This document shows, in pieces, positions 7,925 to 16,496 of a DNA stretch of 57,599 bases. Source of the DNA: Alphaproteobacteria bacterium (lineage in GTDB: Bacteria; Pseudomonadota; Alphaproteobacteria; Bin65); NCBI GenBank assembly GCA_022819985.1, contig JAJEGH010000031.1:1-57599 (forward strand). Reading direction: 5' to 3'. Numbering within the stretch: the first letter of the stretch is position 1; each line of letters begins with the position of its first letter. The position numbers were made by a program, and so were the translations under genes. The notes below the pieces were generated by a model, which searched no databases, had not been told where the DNA came from, and worked only from the letters and a program-made list of their open reading frames with translations.

Positions 7925-10162
7925 CTACACCTTGCCCGCGCTGGCGATGGCGGCGACGTTGAGCAGGCCGCGCACGGTGGCGTTCGGCGTCACGATATGG
8001 GCCGCGCCGCCATAGCCGAGCAGGATCGGGCCGATCGGCTGGGCGTTGCCCAGGGCCGACAGCGCGTGGATCGCCGCATTGGCCGCATCCATGCCCGGAA
8101 AGACCAGGATGTTGGCCCGGTCGGTAAGCCGGGCGCAGGGCAGGAAGCGATCGCGCGCCGCCTTGTCGAAGGCCAGGTTGAGCTGCATCTCGCCCTCGAA
8201 CTCGAAATCCGCCTCGGTCTCCGTGAGGATTTCAGTGGCGCGCCGCATCCGGGCCGCGCTCGGGCTGGCATGGGCGCCGAAATTGGCATGGCTGATCAGC
8301 GCGACCCGCGGCGTCAGCCCGAAGGCGCGGACCTGCGCCGCCGCCGCGCGGCAGATTCCGGCGATTTCCTCCGCACCCGGCTCGTAGTTCACATAGCCGT
8401 CGGCGATGAAGACGGTGCCGGTATCCATGATCAGCGGCACCAGGGCCGAGACGGTTTCCGCCCCGGTTCCCAATATCTGGTCGATCCGCTCCAGATGGGT
8501 CGAATAATGGCCGGTGGTACCGCAGATCAGGCAGGCCGCCCTGCCCTCGCGGACATGCATCGCCGCGGCCAGCGTGTCGCTGGTGCGGAACAGCTTGCGG
8601 GCGGCTTCCGGGCCGATGCCGTCGCGGGCGCGCAGGCTGTGGAGTTTCGCGCCGTAACGCTCGACCAGTGCTTCGTCGTCGTGGTCGAACACCTCGAATT
8701 CCCGGCCGGGCGCGATGCGCAGGCCCATTTCGGCACACAGCGCCGCAATCCGGCCAGGCCGCCCGGTGGCGATGGGGGCCGCAATGCCCTCGTCGAGAAT
8801 GTTCTGGATCGCGCGCAGCACGCGCCGGTCCTCGCCCTCGGCGAAAATCACCTTGCGCGCCGCCGCCCGGGCGCTGTCGAAGATCGGCCGCATCAGGAAA
8901 CCGGTGCGGTAGACGAAGCTGGAGAGCCGGGCCCGGTAGGCTTCGAGGTCGTCCAGCGGCCGCGCCGCTACGCCGCTGTCCATCGCCGCCCCGGCGACCG
9001 CCGGCGCGATCGCGCCGAGCAGCCGCGGATCGAACGGCCGGGGCAGGAGATAGTCGCGGCCGAACTGCAGCCGCTGGTCGCCGTAGGCCCGGGCGACCTC
9101 GTCGGTGATGCCTGCGCGAGCCAGTTCCGCCAGCGCCGTGACGCAGGCAAGCTCCATCTCCCGGTTGATGGCGGTCGCGCCGACATCGAGCGCGCCGCGG
9201 AAGATGAACGGGAAGCAGAGGACGTTGTTGACCTGGTTCGGATAGTCGGTCCGGCCGGTGCAGACGACGGCGTCAGGGCGCGCGGCGCGGACCTCTTCGG
9301 GCATGATTTCCGGGACCGGGTTGGCCAGCGCCATGACCATCGGTTCCGGGCCCATGCGCCGGACCTGGTCTGCGTTCAGAACGTTCGGTCCGGACAGACC
9401 GAGAAAGATTTCCGCGCCGTCGATCGCCTCGTCGAGCGTCCGGGCGTCCGTATCCTGGGCGAAGGCCGCCTTGTGCGGCTCCGCGTCGCGTCCCGTGTGG
9501 ACCAGCCCGTCGATATCGACCAGCCAGACGTTCTCGCGCTTCAGGCCGAGGTCGAGCAGCAGGTTCAGGCAGGCGATGCCGGCCGCGCCGCCGCCGGTCG
9601 AGACCAGCTTGACCCGGCCCAGGTCCTTGCCCAGCAGGTGCGTGCCGTTGACGACGGCGGCGCCGACCACGATGGCGGTGCCGTGCTGGTCGTCGTGGAA
9701 GACCGGGATGTTCATCTCCGCCTTCAGCCGGTTCTCGACGATGAAGCAGTCGGGCGCCTTGATGTCTTCCAGGTTGATCGCGCCGAAGGCCGGTTCGAGC
9801 CGCCGGATCGTGTCGGCCAGCGCGTCCGGGTCGCTCTCGTCGATCTCGATGTCGAAGACGTCGATATCGGCGAATTTCTTGAACAGGACGGCCTTGCCCT
9901 CCATGACCGGCTTCGCCGCCAGCGCCCCGATATTGCCGAGGCCGAGCACGGCCGAGCCGTTGGTCACGACGGCCACCAGATTGGCCCGCGCCGTGTAGCG
10001 CGCCGCATCGTCCGGCCGTTCGGCGATCGCGCTGCTCGCTTCGGCGACGCCCGGCGAATAGGCCAGCGCCAGGTCGCGCTGGTTGGCGAGCGGCTTGGTC
10101 GGCCGGATCGCCAGTTTGCCCGGCCGGCCGGCCTCGTGATAGCGCAACGCGTCCCGGTCCAT
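7925..10162 (-). CDS. maeB: NADP-dependent malic enzyme with C-terminal phosphotransacetylase-like domain
   Basis: The product has 745 aa, close to the usual 750-760 of the MaeB class. The N-terminal malic domain (KPLANQRDLALAYSPGVAE; VTNGSAVLGLGNIG) and an NAD(P)-binding domain (STGGGAAGIACLNLLLDLGL) fill about residues 1-425. A phosphate acetyl/butyryl-transferase-like domain follows to the C-terminus and ends in a typical GPILLGYGGAAHIV segment. The enzyme decarboxylates malate to pyruvate with NADP. In this class the second domain is thought to be regulatory (acetyl-CoA sensing) rather than catalytic. It is monocistronic and divergent from the aminotransferase gene. Confidence 0.93.
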   Translation of the reverse strand: MDRDALRYHEAGRPGKLAIRPTKPLANQRDLALAYSPGVAEASSAIAERPDDAARYTARANLVAVVTNGSAVLGLGNIGALAAKPVMEGKAVLFKKFADIDVFDIEIDESDPDALADTIRRLEPAFGAINLEDIKAPDCFIVENRLKAEMNIPVFHDDQHGTAIVVGAAVVNGTHLLGKDLGRVKLVSTGGGAAGIACLNLLLDLGLKRENVWLVDIDGLVHTGRDAEPHKAAFAQDTDARTLDEAIDGAEIFLGLSGPNVLNADQVRRMGPEPMVMALANPVPEIMPEEVRAARPDAVVCTGRTDYPNQVNNVLCFPFIFRGALDVGATAINREMELACVTALAELARAGITDEVARAYGDQRLQFGRDYLLPRPFDPRLLGAIAPAVAGAAMDSGVAARPLDDLEAYRARLSSFVYRTGFLMRPIFDSARAAARKVIFAEGEDRRVLRAIQNILDEGIAAPIATGRPGRIAALCAEMGLRIAPGREFEVFDHDDEALVERYGAKLHSLRARDGIGPEAARKLFRTSDTLAAAMHVREGRAACLICGTTGHYSTHLERIDQILGTGAETVSALVPLIMDTGTVFIADGYVNYEPGAEEIAGICRAAAAQVRAFGLTPRVALISHANFGAHASPSAARMRRATEILTETEADFEFEGEMQLNLAFDKAARDRFLPCARLTDRANILVFPGMDAANAAIHALSALGNAQPIGPILLGYGGAAHIVTPNATVRGLLNVAAIASAGKV

Positions 10163-10329
10163 GTCCCTTCACTCCTTGCGGCGGAAAGCGGCCGAAGCCG
10201 TCCTGGACCGTAGCACAGAAACGGGGAATCGACGGCGCGCCGGAGCCCGGCCGACAGACCTCCGGAACCGTGCGCAGAGGCCGGGCGGATACCACATCTT
10301 GGATTCGGGACTTTGGAAATCGCTACATA

Positions 10330-10357
10330 TTGTCATCGTTCGATAGCGGCGTATAAT
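10330..10357 (+). promoter_or_regulatory. Sigma-70-like promoter for the class III aminotransferase gene
   Basis: TTGTCA at 10330-10335 and a perfect TATAAT at 10352-10357 are separated by 16 bases. They lie about 40 bases before the likely ATG at 10399, in the divergent region between the malic enzyme and aminotransferase genes. This is the best-matching housekeeping promoter seen in the window. Confidence 0.65.
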
Positions 10358-10398
10358 CCCATCACTTATTTGCGACCGGGGCGTTCCGGGGATTGAAC

Positions 10399-11811
10399 AT
10401 GGACGGCATGGCGAACACATCCGGCAACCTGCACGACCGTTCTTTCGACGGCAGTCAACAATCGCGCGCGACGGACCCCGGCCCCATGACCCATGTCTTC
10501 CACCGCTCGCTCTCGGGCACGATGCCGACGGTGTCCCACGGCGAAGGCGTTTACATTTACGATACCGAAGGCCGGGAATATCTCGACGGCTGCGGCGGGG
10601 CGGCGGTGTCCTGCCTGGGGCATTCCGACCGGCGCATCAAGCGCGCGATCGCCGAACAGTTGGAGCGCATCCCCTTCGCCCACACCGGCTATTTCACCAA
10701 CGATCCCGTCGAACGGCTGGCGGAAAAGCTCGCCGACCGGGCGCCCGGCACGCTCGACAAGGTGTTTTTCGTCAGCGGCGGATCGGAGGCCATCGAAGCG
10801 GCGCTCAAGATGGCGCGGCAGTATTTCGTCGAACGCGGCGAAACCGGGCGCACCCGGTTTATCACCCGGCGCCAGAGCTTCCACGGCAACACGCTGGGCG
10901 CGCTGGCCGCCGGCGGCAACCGCTGGCGCCGGGCGCAGTTCGAGCCGCTGCTGATCGAGACCCACCGCATCGAGCCCTGCTACGAATATCGCGGGCGCCG
11001 GCTCGAGGAGACGCCCGAAGTCTACGGGCTGCGCGTCGCCGACGAACTGGAACGGAAAGTCCTCGAACTCGGCCCCGACACGGTCGCCGCTTTCGTCGCC
11101 GAGACCGTGATGGGCGCGACGGCGGGCGCCGTGCCGCCCACGCCGGGATATTTCAGGCGCATCCGCGAAATCTGCGACCGCTACGGCATCCTGCTGATCC
11201 TCGACGAGGTGATGTGCGGCATGGGCCGGACCGGCACCATGTTCTCCTGCGAGCAGGACGAGGTGGTCCCCGACCTGCTGACGCTGGCCAAGGGGCTCGG
11301 CGCCGGCTACCAGCCGATCGGCGCGGTGATGGCCGCCGACCATGTCTTCCGCGCTTTCGCGGACGGCAGCGGCTTTTTCCAGCACAGCCACACTTATATG
11401 GGCCACCCGGTCGCCTGCGCCGCGGGCAACGCCGTGATCGACGCCATCGAGGAGGACGGCCTGCTCGCCAACGTACGCGAACGGGGCGACGAGCTGCAGG
11501 CGAGCCTGCGCCTGAAGCTCGGCCAGCACCCCCATGTCGGCGACATTCGCGGCCGCGGCCTGCTGATCGGCATCGAGATCGTCAGGGACCGCGGCACCAA
11601 GGAGCCGTTCGAGCCGGAACGCAAGCTGCCCGCGCGCATCAAGGCGGCGGCGCTGGACGAAGGGCTGATGATCTATCCGATGGGCGGCACGATCGACGGC
11701 CTTTCGGGCGCCCATGTCCTGGTCGCGCCGCCCTACACCATCGACGCCGGCCATGTCGAAGCCATCGTCGAGCGGCTGAGCGCGGCGCTCGACGCGGCGC
11801 TTGCGGCGTAG
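10399..11811 (+). CDS. Class III pyridoxal-phosphate aminotransferase
   Basis: The product has 470 aa from the ATG at 10399; a TTG two codons earlier is possible. It shows the class III (ornithine/omega-amino acid) pattern. The phosphate-binding FVSGGSEAIEAALKMARQYF lies near residue 115, the cofactor aspartate is in LLILDEVMCGMGRTG, and the Schiff-base lysine is in TLAKGLGAGYQPIGAVM. The family transfers an omega- or alpha-amino group to pyruvate or 2-oxoglutarate. It is followed 102 bases later by a binding-protein-like gene on the same strand, so the two may act on one amine-containing compound. Amino donor unknown. Confidence 0.88.
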   Translation: MDGMANTSGNLHDRSFDGSQQSRATDPGPMTHVFHRSLSGTMPTVSHGEGVYIYDTEGREYLDGCGGAAVSCLGHSDRRIKRAIAEQLERIPFAHTGYFTNDPVERLAEKLADRAPGTLDKVFFVSGGSEAIEAALKMARQYFVERGETGRTRFITRRQSFHGNTLGALAAGGNRWRRAQFEPLLIETHRIEPCYEYRGRRLEETPEVYGLRVADELERKVLELGPDTVAAFVAETVMGATAGAVPPTPGYFRRIREICDRYGILLILDEVMCGMGRTGTMFSCEQDEVVPDLLTLAKGLGAGYQPIGAVMAADHVFRAFADGSGFFQHSHTYMGHPVACAAGNAVIDAIEEDGLLANVRERGDELQASLRLKLGQHPHVGDIRGRGLLIGIEIVRDRGTKEPFEPERKLPARIKAAALDEGLMIYPMGGTIDGLSGAHVLVAPPYTIDAGHVEAIVERLSAALDAALAA

Positions 11812-11913
11812 CCGGCTCCATAACCAACCCCATAACCGGCGGGCCCGCGGCGGTCTTGGCCGCGGCCGGCGATCTGTGCCATCATCCGCGCAGGATCGGA
11901 CGGGAGCGAAGAC

Positions 11914-12786
11914 ATGGCGCGATTTGTCGTTTCGCCGCATATGCGGCTGCACGAATGGGTGGCGGAGGAGAAGGGGTATTTTTCCGACGTCGGGCTCGAC
12001 TACGCGTTCCGCGAGCAACTCGGCTCGCGCGACGGCAGCTATCACGACTTGGGCGACAAGGTCGGCGCCTACCAAACCTTCGAGGAGGGGCGGACCTGCG
12101 ATGTCAGCGCCGCCTGCCACTGGACGGTCAACGCAGCCGCGGCGTCCGGCCACGGCAAGCTCTATGCCGGCTGCTACTCGGTTTCGCCCTGCGGGATTTT
12201 CGTCCCGGCGGACTCCGCCATCCGCCGGCCCGAAGACCTGGCCGGCGTGCCGGTATCGGTCGGCTACCAGTCGGGCAGCCACTATTCGACCATCCAGACG
12301 CTCGAAGAATTCATGGCGCCCGAGGACATCCGGCTTTCCTTCGCCGACGGGCTGCTGTTCCGCCGGCTCGAATTGCTGGTCGACGGCGCGGTTCCGGCGG
12401 CCAGCCTGTTCAGCGGGCCCTTCTACTTCGCCGAACAACTCGGTTTCCGCAAGATCGTCGACACCAGCTTCATGATGGCGTCGATGATCACCGGCGATCC
12501 GGAGCCCGGCGACATCGAGAAGTATTTCGAGGCCCTGCGCCGCGCCCAGGTCGAAATCGACCTCAGGCTCGAACTGTACCGCCACCACTACAGGCGGGAA
12601 TTTCCGGAGCGATTCCACGACGAGATGGACGTGCGCCGCTTCGGCCCCGGCGAACGGCTGGTCTTCGAGCCCTACACCGAGGAGATTTTCGAACGCTCGC
12701 GACGCTGGGTCGCCGAGCGCGGAATCTTTCCCGACGGCGGCCTCGGCGACGCCTCGTACCGGGAATCGATCTACGCCGCGGCGTGA
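11914..12786 (+). CDS. NMT1/SsuA-like substrate-binding-fold protein without signal peptide
   Basis: The product has 290 aa. It starts directly on the binding-protein fold (MARFVVSPHMRLHEWVAEEKGYF) and contains the typical SsuA/NMT1 phrase RRPEDLAGVPVSVGYQSGSHY, where the second lobe begins. No hydrophobic leader precedes it, and no ABC permease or ATPase is adjacent. It is therefore either a cytoplasmic ligand sensor or an enzyme of the same fold. 4,5-dihydroxyphthalate decarboxylase and THI5-like pyrimidine synthases are known enzymes with periplasmic-binding-protein folds. The likely operon with the aminotransferase supports an enzymatic or sensing role, but the function is not known. Confidence 0.65.
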   Translation: MARFVVSPHMRLHEWVAEEKGYFSDVGLDYAFREQLGSRDGSYHDLGDKVGAYQTFEEGRTCDVSAACHWTVNAAAASGHGKLYAGCYSVSPCGIFVPADSAIRRPEDLAGVPVSVGYQSGSHYSTIQTLEEFMAPEDIRLSFADGLLFRRLELLVDGAVPAASLFSGPFYFAEQLGFRKIVDTSFMMASMITGDPEPGDIEKYFEALRRAQVEIDLRLELYRHHYRREFPERFHDEMDVRRFGPGERLVFEPYTEEIFERSRRWVAERGIFPDGGLGDASYRESIYAAA

Positions 12787-12813
12787 CCCGCGCCAGAACC
12801 GCCCGGCGCGGCG

Positions 12814-13281
12814 CTACGGGTTCTGGTCCCAGTCCGGATCGTCGCTCGGGCTGAGCGGCGTGTCGCCGACCAGCAGGCCCTTGCCCGGAATATAGTTGAT
12901 CTCCAGCCGGATGCCGTCCGGGTCCTCGAAGACGAAATAGTAGTAGCCCGGCGCGAAGTCGCCTTCCAGCGGGCCGCGGTCGATGACGCCGCCGATGCTG
13001 CGGACTTTTTCGGCGGCGGCGTCGACATCCTCCCGGCTGCGCGCCCGGAAGCAGAAATGATGCAGGCCGACCCGGTTCTGGGCGAAGCGCTCGCCGGCAT
13101 ATTCTCCGGCGCAGCGCTGGATGCCGAGCGCCGTCCGGCCGCCGACATGGTAGAGGAAGTTGTTGCCGTCATAGACCTTCTTCAGGCCGAGGAAGGGCAG
13201 CAGTTCCGAATAGAATTCCCGCGCCTCTTCCCACTGGCTCACCGTCAGAATGATGTGGGCGGCGCCGTTGATCTCGATCAT
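12814..13281 (-). CDS. VOC (glyoxalase/bleomycin resistance/dioxygenase) family protein
   Basis: The product has 155 aa. It shows the vicinal-oxygen-chelate repeat pattern: MIEINGAAHIILTVSQWEEAREFYSELL at the start and RVGLHHFCFRARS in the second half. The closing metal glutamate motif is FVFEDPDGIRLEINYIPG. These enzymes bind Fe, Mn, Ni or Zn and act on small electrophiles, glyoxals or catechols. The frame stays open far upstream, but only the ATG at 13281 gives the normal family N-terminus. It lies 29 bases after the glutathione transferase gene on the same strand, suggesting a two-gene detoxification unit. Confidence 0.82.
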   Translation of the reverse strand: MIEINGAAHIILTVSQWEEAREFYSELLPFLGLKKVYDGNNFLYHVGGRTALGIQRCAGEYAGERFAQNRVGLHHFCFRARSREDVDAAAEKVRSIGGVIDRGPLEGDFAPGYYYFVFEDPDGIRLEINYIPGKGLLVGDTPLSPSDDPDWDQNP

Positions 13282-13310
13282 CCGTTTCTCCGCGCGATAC
13301 CCGGCAGGCG

Positions 13311-14015
13311 CTAGGCGGCCGTTCCTTCCGGCTTGTAACCGGGCAGCAGGTTCTTCTTGGTTTCCTCGTCCCACTCCAGCATCAGCTTGCCCAGCTCCTT
13401 GCCGGCGTCGTAGCCGCGGCGCAAGGCGGGCCGCTGCTGCAGCGCCTTGTACCAGCGCCGGACGTTCGGGAACATCTCCAGATCGACCTTCTGCCCCTTG
13501 TAGGTGATGATCCAGGGCCAGCACGCCATGTCGGCGATGGAATAGTCGCCGGCGATATACTCGCGGCCGTCGAGCCGGCGGTCGAGCACGCCGTAGAGCC
13601 GCAGCATTTCGGCGCGGTAGCGCTCGACGGCGTAGGGAATCGGCTCCGGCGCATAGAGCGAGAAATGGCCGGCCTGGCCGAACATCGGGCCGACGCCGCC
13701 GAGCTGCCACGACAGCCATTCGAGCACGGTCTTGCGCCCGCGCAGGTCCGCCGGCAGGAAGCGGCCGGTCTTCTCGGCGAGGTAGATCAGGATGGCGCCC
13801 GATTCGAACACCGGCAGCGGCGGGCCGCCGTCCGGCGGATCGCGGTCGACGATCGCCGGCATCCGGTTGTTCGGGCTGATGGCGAGGAAGTCCGGTTCGA
13901 ATTGATCGCCCTTGTAGATGTTGACCGGGACGATCCGGTAGTCGAGCCCCATCTCCTCCAGGGCGATGGAGATTTTCCAGCCGTTCGGCGTCGGCCAGTA
14001 CCAGGCGTCGATCAT
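13311..14015 (-). CDS. Glutathione S-transferase, YfcG/YghU (nu-class) type
   Basis: The product has 234 aa. The N-terminal thioredoxin-fold domain starts IDAWYWPTPNGWKISIALEE, where the TPNG segment is the Thr/Asn site typical of the nu-class disulfide-bond oxidoreductases YfcG and YghU. The conserved cis-proline region follows as NNRMPAIVD and the glutathione-contacting FESGAILIYLAEKTG lies after it. The C-terminal helical domain includes REYIAGDYSIADMACWPW. These enzymes reduce organic disulfides or peroxides with glutathione. The ATG at 14015 is preceded on the minus strand by GAGGGAAAGAGCCC. Confidence 0.88.
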   Translation of the reverse strand: MIDAWYWPTPNGWKISIALEEMGLDYRIVPVNIYKGDQFEPDFLAISPNNRMPAIVDRDPPDGGPPLPVFESGAILIYLAEKTGRFLPADLRGRKTVLEWLSWQLGGVGPMFGQAGHFSLYAPEPIPYAVERYRAEMLRLYGVLDRRLDGREYIAGDYSIADMACWPWIITYKGQKVDLEMFPNVRRWYKALQQRPALRRGYDAGKELGKLMLEWDEETKKNLLPGYKPEGTAA

Positions 14016-14096
14016 GGGCTCTTTCCCTCCGGCGCGCTTGCAAACCCGGCGCGGCGGGCCACAATACCGCGAGGCGATCCCGGGAGGAGAGGAAAC

Positions 14097-14519
14097 ATGC
14101 CGACAGTGACGAAAGAGGCGGCGTTCGAGGCGTCGGCGGACGAAGTCTGGGCCGTGGTGCGCGGTTTCGGCACGCTCGACGAATGGCTGCCGCCGGTCGT
14201 CGGCTGCGAGACCGACCGGGAGGGGGTCGGGGCGTTGCGCACGCTCACGCTGGCCGACGGGGCGGTGATCGTGGAGCGGCTCGAAGCCCATGACGACGCG
14301 GCGCGGACGCTGACCTATTCGATGACCGACGCCGGCCCGATGCCGCTGGTCGACTATGTCTCGACCGTCGCGGTGAGCGCCAATCCGGACGGCACGGCGA
14401 CCATGCGCTGGTCGGGCAGTTTCGGCGTGTCCGGCGCCGACGAAGCCGAGGTCGTCGGCTCGATCGAAGGACTCTACCAGTCCGGGCTGGATTCGGTGGC
14501 GGAGAAGTTGGCCGGGTAG
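14097..14519 (+). CDS. SRPBCC-family (polyketide cyclase/START-like) protein
   Basis: The product has 140 aa with the helix-grip pattern of the SRPBCC superfamily: a first strand TVTKEAAFEASADEVWAVVRGFG, a central beta sheet with GALRTLTLADGAVIVERLEA, and a long C-terminal helix EAEVVGSIEGLYQSGLDSVAEKL. Such proteins bind hydrophobic ligands or act as small cyclases. The start is set by a good GGGAGGAGAGG ribosome site. The gene is divergent from the GST/VOC pair (81 bases apart) and is the last GC-rich gene before the AT-rich island. The ligand cannot be predicted. Confidence 0.78.
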   Translation: MPTVTKEAAFEASADEVWAVVRGFGTLDEWLPPVVGCETDREGVGALRTLTLADGAVIVERLEAHDDAARTLTYSMTDAGPMPLVDYVSTVAVSANPDGTATMRWSGSFGVSGADEAEVVGSIEGLYQSGLDSVAEKLAG

Positions 14520-14615
14520 GGCGGCAGGAGGTCGAGCTTCTTCAGCGCAATCAGGTTCAGAGCTCACATGCGGCGAAAATTGTAAATCGAATCAGCTTGG
14601 ATGTAGGTCGGCTGA

Positions 14616-14644
14616 TTGACCTGAGTGAAGAGAGACTGTATTCA
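14616..14644 (+). promoter_or_regulatory. Possible promoter of the ParA island
   Basis: TTGACC at 14616-14621 and TATTCA at 14639-14644 are separated by 17 bases, about 90 bases upstream of the ParA-family gene. The -35 box is good and the -10 box is weak. Confidence 0.35.
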
Positions 14645-14732
14645 CCTGATAGCTTACCCGTCTATGTGCGACGTTAAGTCAATCGCATGACTGGGTCGGC
14701 TAGTCTCAACGAAAGAACAGGAATTACGTCAT

Positions 14733-15584
14733 ATGACGACAGTTGTCTCACTCATCAATATGAAAGGCGGTGTAGGAAAATCTACGTTGACATTCAATCT
14801 CGCATGGTCTTTGGCGTGGAAGAACGATTTGCGAGTGTTAGCAGTTGATCTGGATCCGCAGGCAAACCTTAGCCAATATTTTCTTGGAGCCAGAGAATAT
14901 GTAAACGTTTTAGATAATCCCGATCAGAAGACCATTGTAGACATATTCGAACAGTATTCGGCGCCAAGTGCAATAGTTGGCTCTCCAACTAGATTGACTC
15001 CTTCTGATGCTATCCACGAACTTCGAAATTGGGGAGATGGGAGTCGACTTCATCTTGTCCCTTCTCGATTGGAGTTGTCATGGACGCTTAAAAATCCAAC
15101 CGAGAAATCAGAACTATTGCCGGTGTTTATCGCGCAAATAGAGAGTGAATATGATGTAATACTTATCGATTGCGCGCCAACTGAATCTATTTTGACTACG
15201 GCTGCATACCGCGCAAGCCGGTATGTATTTGTACCAGTGAGACCTGAGTTCCTCGCGACGATCGGTTTGCCGCTTCTTGCGAGGTCTCTGGAGGATTTTC
15301 GACGTATGCACCAGAATCATCGATTGGATATGGGGGGAATCATATTTAACGGACTACGACGGTCGAATACACCACCAGAGCAGCGTACTTCTCAGGAAGA
15401 TGTTCGGCGCGTTGCAGCTCAGCAGCAATGGCCGGTGTTTGAAAATGTAGCGCACCACTCTGATTCCTATGCGACTGGGTCCAGGGCAGGGAGCCCGATT
15501 TTCCTCACTCCCTATGCGCGAACGTATGTAGCCGACGAATTTGCGATGGTTGCCAATGAGTTTCTACAGGCGATTGGCCGATGA
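14733..15584 (+). CDS. ParA/MinD-family ATPase
   Basis: The product has 283 aa. It has the deviant Walker A motif NMKGGVGKST (signature Lys at 11 and P-loop Lys at 16), the switch-I-like DLDPQANLSQYF, and Walker B in YDVILIDCAPTES. ParA proteins dimerise on ATP and bind DNA or membrane to position plasmids, chromosomes or protein cargo. No ParB gene or obvious centromere repeat follows. Instead a small unknown gene overlaps by four bases (ATGA), so the two are translationally coupled. Codons here are clearly AT-richer than in neighbours, pointing to acquisition by transfer. A short 80-base region after Walker A' (about residues 50-110) looks longer than in chromosomal ParA. Confidence 0.87.
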   Translation: MTTVVSLINMKGGVGKSTLTFNLAWSLAWKNDLRVLAVDLDPQANLSQYFLGAREYVNVLDNPDQKTIVDIFEQYSAPSAIVGSPTRLTPSDAIHELRNWGDGSRLHLVPSRLELSWTLKNPTEKSELLPVFIAQIESEYDVILIDCAPTESILTTAAYRASRYVFVPVRPEFLATIGLPLLARSLEDFRRMHQNHRLDMGGIIFNGLRRSNTPPEQRTSQEDVRRVAAQQQWPVFENVAHHSDSYATGSRAGSPIFLTPYARTYVADEFAMVANEFLQAIGR

Positions 15585-16108
15585 GATCACGAGTTAGATT
15601 AGCAGCGCTGCGGATACTCGCACTTCGCGAGGAGTTCAGCATTAGGGAGCTTCAAGAAGCTTTACCTATAGCTGATGAGTGGTCTTCTTTATTCGTTTCA
15701 AAGCCTCGACGAGATAGGTTATCTTCCAGAACAGAAAAAGCTCGTAGACCGAATCTTCCTGAGGCTGAATCGAGCGCCGTAACTGAGATTCGGGAAAGCG
15801 ATCCAGAGCGATACAAAACTCTGTCAGAAATAGATCAGGCTATCCGTCTCGGAAAAATACTTCCGCGAATGTCTGACATTCGGCGCGCAGGAAGCTCCTT
15901 GGATAAAAATTACAACAGTGGAGAATCTAAGCACGTTGCAATACCAAGGTTGATGACAATATTGTCCGAACTTCCAGATTCAAAACTAAAGCACTTGTCG
16001 GATACCTGGAAATACGAAATGATCAGTGGCCTTGAACAAAACACGGAATACGATGAATTAGCTGAATTTTTAATTAAAGGAACGACCGCTAGGCGCCAGC
16101 GACGATAG
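15581..16108 (+). CDS. Unknown partner protein of the ParA-family ATPase
   Basis: The product has 175 aa and is not recognised. The N-terminal 30 residues (RLAALRILALREEFSIRELQEAL) look like a small winged-helix or helix-turn-helix start. The middle is basic and polar (KPRRDRLSSRTEKARRP), and the C-terminus is helical and ends in a basic RRQRR tail. It therefore could bind DNA or RNA. It overlaps the ParA gene by ATGA and shares its AT-rich base use, so the pair moved as one unit. By position it could be a ParB-like adaptor or a cargo adaptor for the ATPase, but no ParB motif is present. Function unknown. Confidence 0.6.
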   Translation: MRSRVRLAALRILALREEFSIRELQEALPIADEWSSLFVSKPRRDRLSSRTEKARRPNLPEAESSAVTEIRESDPERYKTLSEIDQAIRLGKILPRMSDIRRAGSSLDKNYNSGESKHVAIPRLMTILSELPDSKLKHLSDTWKYEMISGLEQNTEYDELAEFLIKGTTARRQRR

Positions 16109-16115
16109 GCTGACC

Positions 16116-16487
16116 TTAATTTTCTGCTCGGTCAGACTTCACTATTTTGCGTACTGTCTTGCTCTCCGCCTTTTTCGCGTCGAAATATTTCTTGGTCGTG
16201 AAGCTCAGCCCCCGGTCGGCGTAGCCGCGGCACTGGCGGTCCTTGAATTCGACCGCCTTTTCCCACTCGTCGACGTCGTACATCTCGCGCTCGGCGACGC
16301 AGCGGATCTCCGAGACCGTGCGGGCGTCGAGGCCGAGCTTTTCGGCGATCTCCTCGTCGGAGAAGCCGGGCCGGCGCTTTTCCGCCGGCATGTGCTCCGG
16401 ATAGTTGACCTGGATCGACTGGGCCATTTCCACCACCCTGTCGCGGTATTTCCGGTAGACCTCGGGATCGACGAAAAAGAAGGGCAT
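16116..16487 (-). CDS. Small helix-turn-helix-containing protein of the iron-sulfur operon
   Basis: The product has 123 aa. It contains a plausible helix-turn-helix around residues 43-66 (FSDEEIAEKLGLDARTVSEIRCVAE). The rest is charged, and no family is recognised. It lies 9 bases downstream of the second iron-sulfur protein gene and is the third gene of that minus-strand operon. The last roughly 15 codons are AT-rich and merge with the ParA island, so the island boundary may have replaced the original C-terminus. It could be a regulator or an accessory protein for the two metalloproteins. Confidence 0.6.
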   Translation of the reverse strand: MPFFFVDPEVYRKYRDRVVEMAQSIQVNYPEHMPAEKRRPGFSDEEIAEKLGLDARTVSEIRCVAEREMYDVDEWEKAVEFKDRQCRGYADRGLSFTTKKYFDAKKAESKTVRKIVKSDRAEN

Positions 16488-16496
16488 GGCCGGCTC

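Noticed and set aside
7997..10213. 738-codon plus-strand open frame opposite the malic enzyme gene
   Set aside because: It mirrors the maeB gene, whose motifs are clear on the minus strand.
12814..14064. A single fused glutathione transferase/VOC protein on one long frame
   Set aside because: The upstream part of that frame is out of phase with the transferase. The VOC start at 13281 and the transferase start at 14015 each give a normal, separate protein.
14520..16130. Plasmid or chromosome replication/partition origin at the ParA gene
   Set aside because: No ParB gene, no iteron or centromere array and no DnaA-box cluster was seen near the ATPase.
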